Origin: Maritimibacter sp.
Lineage (GTDB): Bacteria > Pseudomonadota > Alphaproteobacteria > Rhodobacterales > Rhodobacteraceae
Reading direction: 5' to 3'
Assembly (NCBI GenBank): GCA_002695005.1
Contig: NZNT01000015.1
Coordinates: 310,001 to 374,000 of the forward strand
DNA length: 64,000 bases
The stretch's first letter is position 1, and each line of letters starts with the position of its first letter. Positions 35,396 through 44,682 of this stretch are shown here, in pieces. The notes beneath the pieces were generated by a model that searched no databases, was not told the DNA's origin, and saw nothing but the letters and a program-made list of their open reading frames with translations. Position numbers and translations under genes: made by a program.

Positions 35396-35959
35396 GGTGG
35401 TCGAGTCGGCGGTGCAGGTCGACACCAGCTCTTCATACCGCGCCACGATCCAGCCCGGCGCGTCGTCCGGGATCTGTTCGTTCAGGTTGTCGGTCGAGCG
35501 GGCAAAGACCTTGGCGGTGCGCGAGTTGTCGACCGCGTCGATCGTGTCCGCCGTCACCACGTTGTCATAGACGATGAGCGCTACGGCCACGAGGAGGATA
35601 CCCCGCAGCACCCCGAAGACGAAGCCGAGCGCCTGGTCCACGCCCCCCAGCGCCGAGCGCTGGATCACGCTGGAAAACAGCGGGGTGAACAGCGACACGA
35701 CTACGAGGGCGAGCGCGAGAACACCGGCGAAAGAGGCGATGACGGAGAGTTCGCAGCTTTCGGCGATGAAGTCGCGCAGGACCGGGATTTCCTTGATGAG
35801 CGGTACGAAACGCGGCGCGAAGAGATAGGCGATGACCGCCGCCGCGACCCAACCCACAATCGCCATGCCCTCGCGCACGAAGCCGCGCGAATAGGCGAGG
35901 ATCGCGGATACGAGGATGACCAGCGCGACAACGCCGTCGACAATCGTGAACCCGTCCAT
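35384..35959 (-). CDS. cvpA: CvpA family protein
   Basis: This 191-residue inner-membrane protein has four predicted helices. The opening MDGFTIVDGVVALVILVSAI, then YSRGFVREGMAIVGWVAA and GVDQALGFVFGVLRGILLVA, are CvpA signatures. In E. coli it is needed for colicin V production and lies before purF, as here. In other bacteria it affects envelope stress tolerance. I chose ATG 35959, with GAGGGACG upstream; the open frame runs 18 codons further without hydrophobic content. Confidence 0.9.
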   Translation of the reverse strand: MDGFTIVDGVVALVILVSAILAYSRGFVREGMAIVGWVAAAVIAYLFAPRFVPLIKEIPVLRDFIAESCELSVIASFAGVLALALVVVSLFTPLFSSVIQRSALGGVDQALGFVFGVLRGILLVAVALIVYDNVVTADTIDAVDNSRTAKVFARSTDNLNEQIPDDAPGWIVARYEELVSTCTADSTTPTE

Positions 35960-35984
35960 GTATCCGTCCCTCTGTATGCGGCGC

Positions 35985-37352
35985 TCAACCCGCGCCGAAC
36001 ATATCCCCAACAAATCCGGCCAGATCCGCGTATGATTTCAGGGCAAGCCCCGAGTCTTCCCCGGCCTTCGATCGCGCGGGCGCGATGGCGCTTGTGAAAC
36101 CAAGTTTTTGCGCCTCTTTCAACCTGTTTTCGGTCTGGCCCACCGGGCGCAGGGCGCCGGAGAGCGAGATTTCACCGAAAACCACCGTATCGCGCGGGAT
36201 CGCCACGTCCTCGCGCGCCGACAAAAGCGCACAAGCCACGGCAAGGTCGGCCGCAGGCTCGCCCACCCGCATCCCACCCGCCACGTTGAGATAGACGTCC
36301 AGCCCGGCGAAGGGAATCCCGCAACGCGCCTCCAGCACGGCGAGGATCATGGCAAGCCGCCCGCCGTCCCAGCCCAGCACGCTCCGGCGCGGCTGGCTCA
36401 GCGGCGAGGGGGCGACGAGGCACTGGAACTCCACCAGCACGGGCCGCGTCCCCTCGATCCCCGCGAAAACTGCCGCACCGGGCGCGGGCTCGTCGCGGTC
36501 CGACAGGAACAGGGCCGAAGGGTTGGCCACTTCGGCCAGCCCGCCGCCCGTCATCTCGAACACCCCGATCTCGTCGGCCGGGCCAAAGCGGTTCTTCACC
36601 GCGCGCAGAATGCGGAACTGGTGGCCGCGCTCGCCCTCGAAATACAGCACCGTGTCCACCATGTGCTCCACCACGCGCGGGCCCGCGATCTGGCCTTCCT
36701 TGGTGACGTGACCCACGAGGATCACGGCCATGCCGCGCCGCTTGGCGAAGGTGACAAGCTCGTGCGCGGCGGCCCGCACCTGGCTCACGCTGCCCGGCGC
36801 GCTGTCCACGTTGTCCGCCCACATGGTCTGGATCGAATCGATGATGGCGAGGCCGGGCCGCTCCTCCTCCAGCGTCGTCAGGATGTCGCGCAGGTTGGTC
36901 TCGGCAGCGAGCTTGACCGGCGCATCCGCCAGCCCCAGCCGCTGCGCCCGCATTCTGACCTGCGCGCTCGCTTCCTCGCCCGAGACGTAGAGCGTCTTGA
37001 GCCCGGCCCGCGCGAAATGCGCCGCCGCCTGCAATAGAAGCGTCGATTTCCCGATCCCCGGATCACCGCCCACGAGGACGGCAGAGGCGGGCACCAGCCC
37101 ACCGCCCAGAACCCTGTCGAACTCTGCCACGCCCGATTCCGTGCGCGGGGGCGGTGCCTCGGTCGAGGACAGATCGCTCAACGCCACGCTGCGCCCGCGC
37201 GCCGCCCCGAGCGTCTTGGAGGCGGGGCCGGAGGACAGCGGCTTTTCCTCGACGATGCTGTTCCACTCGCCACAGGATTCGCAGCGCCCGGCCCATTTCG
37301 AGGTCGAGGCACCGCAGCTCTGGCAGACGAAATTCTTGGTGGTTTTGGCCAT
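35985..37352 (-). CDS. radA: DNA repair protein RadA
   Basis: This 455-residue protein has an N-terminal zinc finger (CQSCGASTSKWAGRCESCGEW). A RecA-like ATPase follows with Walker A GGDPGIGKST, and the RadA-specific KNRFGPADE motif is present. The C-terminal Lon-like domain has YLNVAGGMRVGEPAADLAVA. RadA (Sms) is a branch-migrating helicase in recombinational repair. The stop lies 25 bases before cvpA, so the two may be cotranscribed. Confidence 0.96.
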   Translation of the reverse strand: MAKTTKNFVCQSCGASTSKWAGRCESCGEWNSIVEEKPLSSGPASKTLGAARGRSVALSDLSSTEAPPPRTESGVAEFDRVLGGGLVPASAVLVGGDPGIGKSTLLLQAAAHFARAGLKTLYVSGEEASAQVRMRAQRLGLADAPVKLAAETNLRDILTTLEEERPGLAIIDSIQTMWADNVDSAPGSVSQVRAAAHELVTFAKRRGMAVILVGHVTKEGQIAGPRVVEHMVDTVLYFEGERGHQFRILRAVKNRFGPADEIGVFEMTGGGLAEVANPSALFLSDRDEPAPGAAVFAGIEGTRPVLVEFQCLVAPSPLSQPRRSVLGWDGGRLAMILAVLEARCGIPFAGLDVYLNVAGGMRVGEPAADLAVACALLSAREDVAIPRDTVVFGEISLSGALRPVGQTENRLKEAQKLGFTSAIAPARSKAGEDSGLALKSYADLAGFVGDMFGAG

Positions 37353-37404
37353 GCAGCCTTGTGCCTCGCAGGTCGCTCATGCGCAAGCGCCCCTGGCCCC
37401 TTCT

Positions 37405-37477
37405 TCGGTCCGGAAATACCTCGGGGAGCGCGAGGGGCAGCGCCCCTCGCACGGGTCGTGGCGGCGCCAGCCGCCGC
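37405..37477 (-). repeat. Intergenic hairpin repeat, copy A
   Basis: The element lies between the pqiA stop and radA. One hairpin is GCGAGGGGC-AGC-GCCCCTCGC at 37430-37450, preceded by a conserved TCCGGAAATACCTCGGGGAG-type arm. A second hairpin is GTGGCGGC-GCCA-GCCGCCGC at 37458-37477. Copy B has the same loops, but its second stem has a different, still complementary sequence. Confidence 0.75.
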
Positions 37478-37482
37478 GAAAC

Positions 37483-37920
37483 TCAGTCGCGCGGTTTGTG
37501 CAGCAGCGTCACCAGCAGGGAGGCCAGCACGCAGAAGGTGAACAGATACAGGCCCCAGCCGACCTCCACCCGCGTCATCGCCACGCCCTTGATGATGACG
37601 ACGTAAAGCGCCATCAGGAAAATATCCGCCATCGCCAGCCGCCCGAGAAACCCGAAGACCGGCTTGGCCCGCTCACCCATCCTTCCGAACTGGATCAGCG
37701 CCATCCCGGCGACCTTGATCGCGGGTGCGACGATGGCGAAGAGAAAGACGATGAGCGCGAGGAACAAGTCCTCCTGCATCAGCGCCCAGAGGCCCGACAC
37801 CACACTCACCTCCTTCAACCCCAGAAGCGGCAGGTTCAGCCCCGCACGCAGGAGCGGCGCGACCCAGGCGATGGGAAACAGCAGGATGAGAGAAAGGTTG
37901 AGCCAGCGAAGCCACATCAT
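37483..37920 (-). CDS. Paraquat-inducible protein A-like membrane protein
   Basis: This 145-residue protein has about four hydrophobic helices and the PqiA-domain segments MWLRWLNLSLILLFPIAWVA, EDLFLALIVFLFAIVAPAIK and MADIFLMALYVVIIKG. It is a single PqiA half, about a third of full-length E. coli PqiA, which works with PqiB MCE proteins in envelope lipid transport. No pqiB is adjacent. In this group it commonly sits by radA. It follows the coiled-coil protein gene by 17 bases on the same strand. Confidence 0.85.
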   Translation of the reverse strand: MMWLRWLNLSLILLFPIAWVAPLLRAGLNLPLLGLKEVSVVSGLWALMQEDLFLALIVFLFAIVAPAIKVAGMALIQFGRMGERAKPVFGFLGRLAMADIFLMALYVVIIKGVAMTRVEVGWGLYLFTFCVLASLLVTLLHKPRD

Positions 37921-37937
37921 GGGACCGGATTAGCCCC

Positions 37938-38747
37938 TCAGCGCTCCGGTTTCGAGGGAAAAGGGGGCCGGGCCGGGGTGCGGGCCTTTTGCGGCATGGG
38001 CACGACGATGGCGTCATCCGCGACCTCCGTGGCGACCTCGAACCCCAGTTCGGGCAAAAGCGCCATGAGATCCGCTTCCAACGCGGCCAACTGCGTCTCC
38101 ACGACATGTTCCTCGGTCTCGATCTGCTGCATCCAGTGGCGCATGTCCTCGGTGGTCTTCTTGGCCAGCGCGATGGTCTCGAGGAATGTGTCGATCTCCT
38201 CCTGACGCTGGCGCAGAAAGCCCCGCGCACGCTCCACGGACGTGTCGGAATAGACCTTCGCGAGATCGCGCGAGGTGTGGCTCATCTGGGCGGCAAGCTC
38301 CAGAATGTCGGGCTCCAGCGCGCCGAGGTCGGGGTGGTCGCGCAGATGGGTGATCCGCTCACGCACCGAGTCGAACTCGCTCCCGATCCTGAACAGCCGC
38401 TTTCGGTCGGCCTCGTGGCTCACCCGGTAGGCGCGGGCGACATCGTCCATCGAGACGGCGAACTCCCGGTGGCTCTTTTCCAGCTGCATGATCCGGGTCG
38501 TCGCGGGCAGGTAAAGGGCGAGCAGGATGAAGGTCACCGTCGCGCCGACCTGAAGATACATGCCCGCCTGCGCGATCTGCTGGCCCCCGGCGCTGGCATA
38601 GATTTCGAGCCACGGCATGGCCCCGATCATCGCGCCGACGGACAGCACGCTCAGGACCAGCGCGGCGATCAGAACGACGCCCATCACGAGCACCTGCACC
38701 TGTCGCTGCGCCGCGGAAAACAACCCGGGAACCGAAGCCATGAACAC
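37938..38747 (-). CDS. Membrane coiled-coil protein, tandem paralog 2
   Basis: This 269-residue protein has two N-terminal helices (VQVLVMGVVLIAALVLSVLS and a second near 65-85, MYLQVGATVTFILLALYLPA). A cytoplasmic domain of about 180 residues follows, mostly long charged helices (RARGFLRQRQEEIDTFLETI, EALEADLMALLPELGFE-like end). Its paralog at 38890-39699 aligns along the whole length. Members of this family are often labelled DNA repair protein, probably by proximity to radA, and no repair motif is visible. The last segment is Pro-rich. Confidence 0.75.
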   Translation of the reverse strand: MFMASVPGLFSAAQRQVQVLVMGVVLIAALVLSVLSVGAMIGAMPWLEIYASAGGQQIAQAGMYLQVGATVTFILLALYLPATTRIMQLEKSHREFAVSMDDVARAYRVSHEADRKRLFRIGSEFDSVRERITHLRDHPDLGALEPDILELAAQMSHTSRDLAKVYSDTSVERARGFLRQRQEEIDTFLETIALAKKTTEDMRHWMQQIETEEHVVETQLAALEADLMALLPELGFEVATEVADDAIVVPMPQKARTPARPPFPSKPER

Positions 38748-38889
38748 ACCCCCTGCGGTGCGCCCCAGCCCCCCAAGACCACGTCACGCCCGACAAAATC
38801 GAGCATAAACAGAATGTTGAGGGGTGATAAGAAGGATTATCGAAAACAGTGGGGCCAAGACTGCGCCACCGTTTCCAAATCGGGAACGC

Positions 38890-39699
38890 CTATCTGTCGG
38901 GCTTTTGCGGCACGACGGGGCGCCCGGCGGACAACTGCGATTTATGCGTCATCGGCACCACTGAATGCGTGGCGCGGCGCGGCGGTTCTTCCGCTGCGAT
39001 GCCCAGTTCGGGCAGCAGCGCCTTGAGGTCGGCTTTCAGGGTCTCGACCTGACGGTCCACCACCTGTTCCTCGGTCTCGACCTGCTGTTTCCAGTGCTTG
39101 AGGTCCTCTGTCGTTTTCCTGGCAAGCGCGAGCGTCTCCTGAAACGTCTCGATCTCTTCCTGCCGCTGGCGCAGGAACTGGCGGGCCCGCTCGACCTTGG
39201 TGTCGGAATAGACTTCGGCGATATCGCGTGACGTGTGGCTCATCTGGGCGGCAAGCTCCAGCACCTCGGGCTCCAGCGCGCCCAGATCGGGATGCTCGCG
39301 CAGATGGATCAGCCGTTCGCGCACCGAGTCGAACTCCCCGCCCGCCCTGAACAGTCCGGCGCGGTCGGCCTCGTGGCTCACCCGGTAGGCGGCGGCGATA
39401 TCGTCCATCGACACGGTGAAGTCCCGGTGGCTGCGTTCAAGCTGCATGATCCGGCGGTTCGCGGGGAGAAACAGCATAAGCAGAACGAAAAGCGCCGTTA
39501 CGGCGATCTGCACATACATCCCGGCCTCGGGGATGACCGCACCACCTGCGCCCGCATACAATTCGAGCCAGGGCAGAAGGCCCAGAGCCCCGCCAATCGT
39601 CAGGGTGACGAGGGCAATTCCGGCGAGCCCGACAAGGCCCAGTACGATCGTCTGCCCCTGCCGCTGGGCGGCCGCTAGAAGTCCGTGTGATCCCGTCAT
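38890..39699 (-). CDS. Membrane coiled-coil protein, tandem paralog 1
   Basis: Also 269 residues, with the same two-helix plus coiled-coil layout. Shared runs with the downstream copy include RIMQLE.SHR.F.VSMDD, AYRVSHEADR, EFDSVRER and ELAAQMSHTSRD, then VERAR.FLRQRQEEI. Roughly half the residues are identical by eye. The N-terminal helices have diverged more than the cytoplasmic part. A 142-base, relatively AT-rich gap separates the two genes, enough for a separate promoter. The function is unknown; topology suggests a membrane-tethered filament or scaffold. Confidence 0.75.
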   Translation of the reverse strand: MTGSHGLLAAAQRQGQTIVLGLVGLAGIALVTLTIGGALGLLPWLELYAGAGGAVIPEAGMYVQIAVTALFVLLMLFLPANRRIMQLERSHRDFTVSMDDIAAAYRVSHEADRAGLFRAGGEFDSVRERLIHLREHPDLGALEPEVLELAAQMSHTSRDIAEVYSDTKVERARQFLRQRQEEIETFQETLALARKTTEDLKHWKQQVETEEQVVDRQVETLKADLKALLPELGIAAEEPPRRATHSVVPMTHKSQLSAGRPVVPQKPDR

Positions 39700-39818
39700 G
39701 GTCGATCCCCTCGCGTCGGTGATTGCGGTGCGCGGGCGTTGCGCACCGCGTCACGTCCCAAACGCGACGGTCGGCGAAAAGTTGCCTGCCCGATGCGATT
39801 TTGCGGGACTGCGGGTCT

Positions 39819-40535
39819 CTAACGGGCGAGGAACCGGGCGAGGAGCGGGTCGTCCGCGGTCGCAAGATCCGCGACCCGGCCATGCCACCGCGCCCGGCTC
39901 GCGTCGAGCAGCAGAACCTCGTCCGCGATGGTGCGGATCGAGGCCATGTCATGCGTGATCGTGATGGCGGTGGCCCCGAGGTCCGTGACGAGTTCGCGGA
40001 TCAGCGCGTCGATATCGGTGGAGGTCACCGGGTCCAGACCGGAGTTCGGCTCATCGAAGAACAGGTAGCGCGGCGTGCCGACGATGGCGCGGGCCAGTCC
40101 CACGCGTTTCTGCATCCCGCCCGAGAGGTCAGCGGGGAAAAGGTCGGCCACCCGGCTCTCCAGCCCGACGCGGTCCAGCGCCTCTTCCGCCCGCCGCCGT
40201 GCCTCAGCGCGGCCCAAGCGCTTGCGCCCGTTGCGCAGGCGAAAGGCCACGTTCTCCCAGACCGTCATGCTGTCGAAGAGCGCCGATCCCTGAAACAGCA
40301 CGCCGGTCTGCTCCAGAAACCCCCGCCGCGCGCGCCGCGTCATGGGCGCCCCGTCGATCACCACGCGGCCCGCGTCCGGCGCCATGAGGCCCAGAACGAT
40401 CCGCGTCAGCACCGATTTTCCCGTGCCGGAGCGACCGAGCACCGCAAGGCTCGACCCGTCCTCGAGCGTGAGCGAGATGTCGTCCAGCACCTGCTTTGTC
40501 CCGAAGCTTTTGGAGATATGTTCGAGCGCGATCAT
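39819..40535 (-). CDS. ABC transporter ATPase, MlaF-like
   Basis: This 238-residue ATPase has Walker A GRSGTGKS at 34-41, signature DLSGGMQKRVGLARAI, Walker B RYLFFDEPNSGLDP and a conserved His in ITHDM. GGMQKRV and the FFDEPNSGLDP form are typical of MlaF/Ttg2A ATPases that power retrograde phospholipid transport. The ATG at 40535 overlaps the permease stop (ATGA). The frame stays open upstream through the permease gene in another reading, which is a shadow. Confidence 0.9.
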   Translation of the reverse strand: MIALEHISKSFGTKQVLDDISLTLEDGSSLAVLGRSGTGKSVLTRIVLGLMAPDAGRVVIDGAPMTRRARRGFLEQTGVLFQGSALFDSMTVWENVAFRLRNGRKRLGRAEARRRAEEALDRVGLESRVADLFPADLSGGMQKRVGLARAIVGTPRYLFFDEPNSGLDPVTSTDIDALIRELVTDLGATAITITHDMASIRTIADEVLLLDASRARWHGRVADLATADDPLLARFLAR

Positions 40536-41317
40536 AGGCCGAAGAACAGTCCCGTCAGGGCCACGTTCGCAGCGAGGACAAGGATCGCGGCGGCCTGAAC
40601 CGCGCTCTTGGTGGCCATTCCGACGCCCTGCGCCCCGCGCCCGGCATTCAGCCCCGCATGACAGGCGAGCGTCACCGCGATCCCGCCGAAGACCGCGCCC
40701 TTGGTGAGCGACAGGGTGATGTCGATCGGGTCGAGGAAATTCCAGCTCGTCGTGATGTAGGACGGCCCGTTGAAGCCCAGTCCCTGCGTGGCGACGACGA
40801 AGCCGCCGAACAGGCCCAGAATATCGCCAAGCGCCACCAGCACCGGCACCGTCACCAGCCCCGCCAGCACGCGTGGCGCGGTGAGGTATGTCATCGGATC
40901 GGTCGACAGTGTCACCAGCGCATCCACCTGCTCCGACACCTTCATCGTCGCGATCTCGGCGGCAATGGACGACGTGACGCGCGCGGCGATCATCAGGCCC
41001 ACCATCACGGGGCCCAGTTCGCGCACGATCCCGATGGCCACGATCTGCGGCACCACGGCCTCCGCCGAGATGCGCGAGCCGCCGGCGTAGATCTGAAGCG
41101 CCAGCGCCGCGCCCGTGAATACGGCCGTCAGTCCGACGACCGGCAGCGACAGCCAGCCCACCTGAAGAAACGCACCCGCCAGCTCGCGCGGATAGCGCAG
41201 CGTGGCGGGGATACGGATCAGGGCATTGAGGAAGAAGAGCGTGACCGCGCCTGTCCGGCGCATCAGGCCGAGCGTGAAACGCCCGAGGAGCGTCAGGGGC
41301 ACAAGCGCCCGCGTCAC
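40532..41317 (-). CDS. ABC transporter permease, MlaE-like
   Basis: This 261-residue permease has the MlaE-family segments [21 protein letters not shown] and [22 protein letters not shown], and ends with a hydrophobic helix ([19 protein letters not shown]). It works with the MlaF-like ATPase. The usual MCE substrate-binding protein (MlaD) is not encoded on either side. The GTG start overlaps the alr stop (GTGA), so alr, mlaE and mlaF form one coupled unit. Confidence 0.9.
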   Translation of the reverse strand: MTRALVPLTLLGRFTLGLMRRTGAVTLFFLNALIRIPATLRYPRELAGAFLQVGWLSLPVVGLTAVFTGAALALQIYAGGSRISAEAVVPQIVAIGIVRELGPVMVGLMIAARVTSSIAAEIATMKVSEQVDALVTLSTDPMTYLTAPRVLAGLVTVPVLVALGDILGLFGGFVVATQGLGFNGPSYITTSWNFLDPIDITLSLTKGAVFGGIAVTLACHAGLNAGRGAQGVGMATKSAVQAAAILVLAANVALTGLFFGL

Positions 41318-42363
41318 GTCCGTCCCCGCTCATAGGTCCGCGCGTAGCGGTGGCCAAGTTGCGTCAGGATCTCGTAGCCGATGGTGCCCGTGGTGTCCGC
41401 GATATCGTCCACACCCTGATGGGGGCCGAGCAGCGTGAGCACCGGGGGCACCTCGCCCAGATGGGTGATGTCCACCCCGATCAGGTCCATCGAGACCCGG
41501 CCAAGGATGGGGCAGGGCGTGTCACCGTGGAAAAAGACCCCCACGTTCGACAGATGCCGCGTGATCCCGTCGGCATAACCGCCCGAGACGGTGGCGACGC
41601 GGGTCGGGTGGTCGGCGATCCAGCTGTTGCCGTAGCCCACCGTCTCGCCCGCCACCAGCTCGCGCGCCTGAATGACGGGCAGGTCGAGGCTCACGACCGG
41701 CTGCGCGCTCTCAAACGGTCGCGCGCCGTAAAGCCCGATGCCGGGGCGCGTGAGGTCGAAGTGATACTCCGGCCCCAGAAGGATACCGCCCGTGGCAGCG
41801 AGCGACAGGGGCACGTCCAGCCCGGCGCTCATCTCCACGAAGGTCTGAAGCTGGCGCGGGTTCATCTCGTGCGCCGGTTCGTCGGAACAGGCGAGGTGAG
41901 ACATGATGAGTCGCGGCCCTGCGGCCAGCGCGATGTCACGCACCGCGCCCCATTCGGCGGGCTCCATGCCCAGCCGGTTCATGCCGCTGTCCAGCTGGAT
42001 GCCGAAGGGATGATCCGGCAGCGCCTCGAAATGCCGGGTGAGCTGCTCGACCGAGTTCAGCATGGGCACGAGGTTCAGCCCCTGAATGAGTTCGGCATCG
42101 CCCGGCATGTGACCCCCGAAGACCGAGATTTCGGGGCCGGGGCCAAGCGCCTCGCGCACGGCGGCCCCTTCCTCGGCGACCGCCACGAAAAACCGCCGCG
42201 CCCCGGCTGCCGCCAGCGTGCGCGCCACCCGGCCCGCGTCGAGCCCATAGCCGTCCGCCTTGACCACGGCCGCCGTCTGCACGTCCGAGGCCGATTTCCC
42301 GTCCAGCGCGCGCCAGTTCGCGGCGAGCGCATCGAGGTCGATGATGAGCTGTCCCGTTGCCAT
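41314..42363 (-). CDS. alr: Alanine racemase
   Basis: This 349-residue PLP enzyme interconverts L- and D-alanine for peptidoglycan. The PLP lysine is Lys35 in [11 protein letters not shown]. The second catalytic residue, Tyr, lies in [27 protein letters not shown] and [17 protein letters not shown] near the C-terminus are characteristic. I chose the ATG at 42363; earlier in-frame codons give a non-family extension. Linkage to mlaEF by overlap joins two envelope functions. Confidence 0.94.
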   Translation of the reverse strand: MATGQLIIDLDALAANWRALDGKSASDVQTAAVVKADGYGLDAGRVARTLAAAGARRFFVAVAEEGAAVREALGPGPEISVFGGHMPGDAELIQGLNLVPMLNSVEQLTRHFEALPDHPFGIQLDSGMNRLGMEPAEWGAVRDIALAAGPRLIMSHLACSDEPAHEMNPRQLQTFVEMSAGLDVPLSLAATGGILLGPEYHFDLTRPGIGLYGARPFESAQPVVSLDLPVIQARELVAGETVGYGNSWIADHPTRVATVSGGYADGITRHLSNVGVFFHGDTPCPILGRVSMDLIGVDITHLGEVPPVLTLLGPHQGVDDIADTTGTIGYEILTQLGHRYARTYERGRT

Positions 42364-42415
42364 GCGGCGTGGTTTGTCCGCGCCTCGCGGCAAGGTCAAG
42401 AGCAAAGCGGCCCGC

Positions 42416-43630
42416 CTAGTCGGCGCGTTCCGTGACGATCCGGTTCTCCTGATGGAGCGTCTTGTGAACCGGGCATTTGTCCGCGATTTCGATAAGCCTG
42501 TCGCGCTGTTCCTCGGTCAGATCGCCCGCAAGCCGGATCATGCGCCGGAACTCGTCCACCTTGCCCGACGGCGTGTCCGGGTCGGCGTCCTCCGCATGGA
42601 CCTTGGAATGGGTCACGTCGACGCGCACGTCCGTCAGCGGCCACTTCTTGCGCCGGGCATACATGCGGATGGTCATCGAGGTGCAGGCCCCGAGCCCCGC
42701 GGCGAGGAACCCATAGGGCGACAGGCCCCGGTTCGTGCCGCCGAACGAGACCGGCTCATCGGCATAAAGGTGATGCGGCCCCTGTGTCACATCCTGCAAA
42801 TACCCCTCGGGATCGGCCTCCTGCACCCGAAGCACGCCCTCCGGCGCGCCCTCGCGCGTCTCGGCCTCGCCAAGATCGAGGTAACGTCCGGCCCAGGCCG
42901 CGATCACCGACGCCGCGTATTCCGCATCTTCGCCCCGCGAAAGCAGGTGATCGGCATCATCCAGCGTCACGAAGCTCTTGGGGTGAATGGCGGCGCGGAA
43001 AATGGCTTCCGCATTGTCGATGCCCACCACCGTGTCGCGCGGGGCGTGCATGATCAGCAGCGCGGCCTTCAGGTTGTGAATGGCTGCGGTGAGTGTCTCG
43101 GCCCGGATATCCTCCACGAAGGCCCGCCCGATGGTGAATGTGCGCCCGCCAAGGTCCACCTCCGCCGCGCCCTCCCGCGTGATCTCGTCCAGATGGTCGG
43201 CGAAGTTGTGCGTCACATGATCCGGCGCGAAGGGCGCGCCCAGCGTGACCACTGCCTTGATCCCCCCGATCTCGCCCGCCGCGCGCAGCACGGCCGCACC
43301 CCCGAGCGAATGACCGATGAGCAGGGTCGGCGCCAGATCGCGCGCCCGCAGCGTCTCGGCAGCCCGCACGAGGTCTTCGACGTTCGAGGTGAAGGTGGTG
43401 TTTGCGAACTCCCCCTCGCTGTGGCCCAGCCCCGTGAAGTCGAACCGCAGGACCGCGATCCCCGCCGCGGTCAGCCGCTGCGCGATGCGCCGGGCGGGCA
43501 GAATATCCTTGGAACAGGTGAAGCAATGGGCAAACAGCGCCGTCGCGCGCACCCGCCCCGCAGGCAGGTCCAGCCGCGCGGCAAGGGTGGAGCCGTCATG
43601 CCCCTGAAATTCGAGCTTTTCCGTCGTCAT
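42416..43630 (-). CDS. Alpha/beta hydrolase-OsmC fusion protein
   Basis: This 404-residue protein is a fusion. Residues 1 to about 255 form an alpha/beta hydrolase with the nucleophile elbow [10 protein letters not shown], a family motif [15 protein letters not shown] and a His in [14 protein letters not shown]. Residues about 270-404 form an OsmC-like peroxidase domain with [15 protein letters not shown] holding one catalytic Cys, and the second Cys in [15 protein letters not shown]. OsmC proteins reduce organic hydroperoxides. The fusion is known in proteobacteria, and the hydrolase substrate is unknown. ATG 43630 is used. Confidence 0.9.
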   Translation of the reverse strand: MTTEKLEFQGHDGSTLAARLDLPAGRVRATALFAHCFTCSKDILPARRIAQRLTAAGIAVLRFDFTGLGHSEGEFANTTFTSNVEDLVRAAETLRARDLAPTLLIGHSLGGAAVLRAAGEIGGIKAVVTLGAPFAPDHVTHNFADHLDEITREGAAEVDLGGRTFTIGRAFVEDIRAETLTAAIHNLKAALLIMHAPRDTVVGIDNAEAIFRAAIHPKSFVTLDDADHLLSRGEDAEYAASVIAAWAGRYLDLGEAETREGAPEGVLRVQEADPEGYLQDVTQGPHHLYADEPVSFGGTNRGLSPYGFLAAGLGACTSMTIRMYARRKKWPLTDVRVDVTHSKVHAEDADPDTPSGKVDEFRRMIRLAGDLTEEQRDRLIEIADKCPVHKTLHQENRIVTERAD

Positions 43631-43743
43631 TCTCGTCTCCCGTCCGGTTCTCAGCCAAGCTCTGCACGGATCACACGGACAATGCCACCCGGCGGGGTCA
43701 CAATCGCGTTTCGCCGCCGCCGCGCTTGCCGTAATCAAGGCGC

Positions 43744-44646
43744 ATGAAGAACCGGCTCTCTCCCATTCTGCGCAATCTTGGCCGCGTCTGCCTCCTGCTC
43801 GTCGTGGCGGGGTATCTGGGGCGCGTCCATCCGGCGGGCGACAGCGTGGCGGTGTTCCGCGTGTATTTCGCCGGTCTGCTGGTCCTGAGCGGTGTCGGCC
43901 TGATGATCGTGGGCCCGCGCGGAGCGGGGGCGGTGAACGCGGCCCTCGGCGCGGGCATCATCGCGACACTGGGGATCTTGCCGTGGGGGACGCAGCAAGA
44001 CCCGCAAACAGGGCAGGGTGCGGTGATCCGCCACTACCAGAAAAACCTGCTCTTTCATAATGATAACCCGGTCGAGGTGCTCGAGGACATCCTCGCCCGT
44101 GACCCGGACATCGTGACCTTGCAGGAGGCGGTGGGACGCTCCGGCAATGTCCTCGCCCCGCTCATGCGCACCTATCCGGCCCATATCGCCTGCGACGCAC
44201 CGGAAAGCTACGGCCTCGCCATCTTCGCCCGGTGGCCCGCGATCGACGGAACGGCCTTTTGCGGCGACCGATTGGCGGGCGTGCAGGTGGAGGCGCCCGA
44301 AGGCCCGCTCTGGGTCGTCGCGACCCACCTGCGCTGGGTCTGGCCTTATCCCAACGCCGAAAATGCCGATGCCATCGCCGCGCGCATCGCGCAGCTTGAC
44401 GGGCCGATCGCTTTGGGCGGCGATTTCAACGTCGTTCCCTGGGCCCACAGCGTCACGCAGATCGCCGAAGCCGGCGGGCTCACCCGTGTCGGGCGCAGTG
44501 CCGTGACCTTCGCGGCGGGCGGCCTGCTGCGTGTCCAGATCGACCATGTGCTCGCCACCGGGGGGACCGGGCGCTCCGAACGCCTGCCACGGCTCGGCTC
44601 CGATCACTGGGGCGTCTGGGCGGAATATTCCCTGACGAGGCCATAA
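43744..44646 (+). CDS. Endonuclease/exonuclease/phosphatase family membrane protein
   Basis: This 300-residue protein has two or three N-terminal helices (VCLLLVVAGYLGRVHPAG, YFAGLLVLSGVGLMIVGPRG, AALGAGIIATLGILPWG). A metal-dependent EEP phosphoesterase domain follows with TLQEAVG (metal Glu), GDFNVVPW and the terminal SDHWGVWAEY. The membrane-anchored version with this spacing resembles YafD/EEP-type proteins of unknown substrate (phosphodiester or sphingomyelinase-like). The stop TAA is embedded in an A-run next to a hairpin. Confidence 0.85.
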   Translation: MKNRLSPILRNLGRVCLLLVVAGYLGRVHPAGDSVAVFRVYFAGLLVLSGVGLMIVGPRGAGAVNAALGAGIIATLGILPWGTQQDPQTGQGAVIRHYQKNLLFHNDNPVEVLEDILARDPDIVTLQEAVGRSGNVLAPLMRTYPAHIACDAPESYGLAIFARWPAIDGTAFCGDRLAGVQVEAPEGPLWVVATHLRWVWPYPNAENADAIAARIAQLDGPIALGGDFNVVPWAHSVTQIAEAGGLTRVGRSAVTFAAGGLLRVQIDHVLATGGTGRSERLPRLGSDHWGVWAEYSLTRP

Positions 44647-44682
44647 AAAAGGGGCGATCCGCGGCATCTGCCGGGATCGCCC
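44645..44682 (-). terminator. Hairpin terminator oriented to the minus strand
   Basis: GGGCGATCC (44652-44660) pairs with GGATCGCCC (44674-44682). The A-run AAAAAA at 44645-44650 becomes a T-run on the minus strand, so it terminates leftward transcription, fitting a minus-strand gene to its right. The plus-strand phosphoesterase may use it less efficiently. Confidence 0.65.

Noticed and set aside
40536-41357. An open frame extending the MlaF-like ATPase upstream
   Set aside because: The sequence is an out-of-frame reading of the permease gene. The ATPase family begins at 40535.
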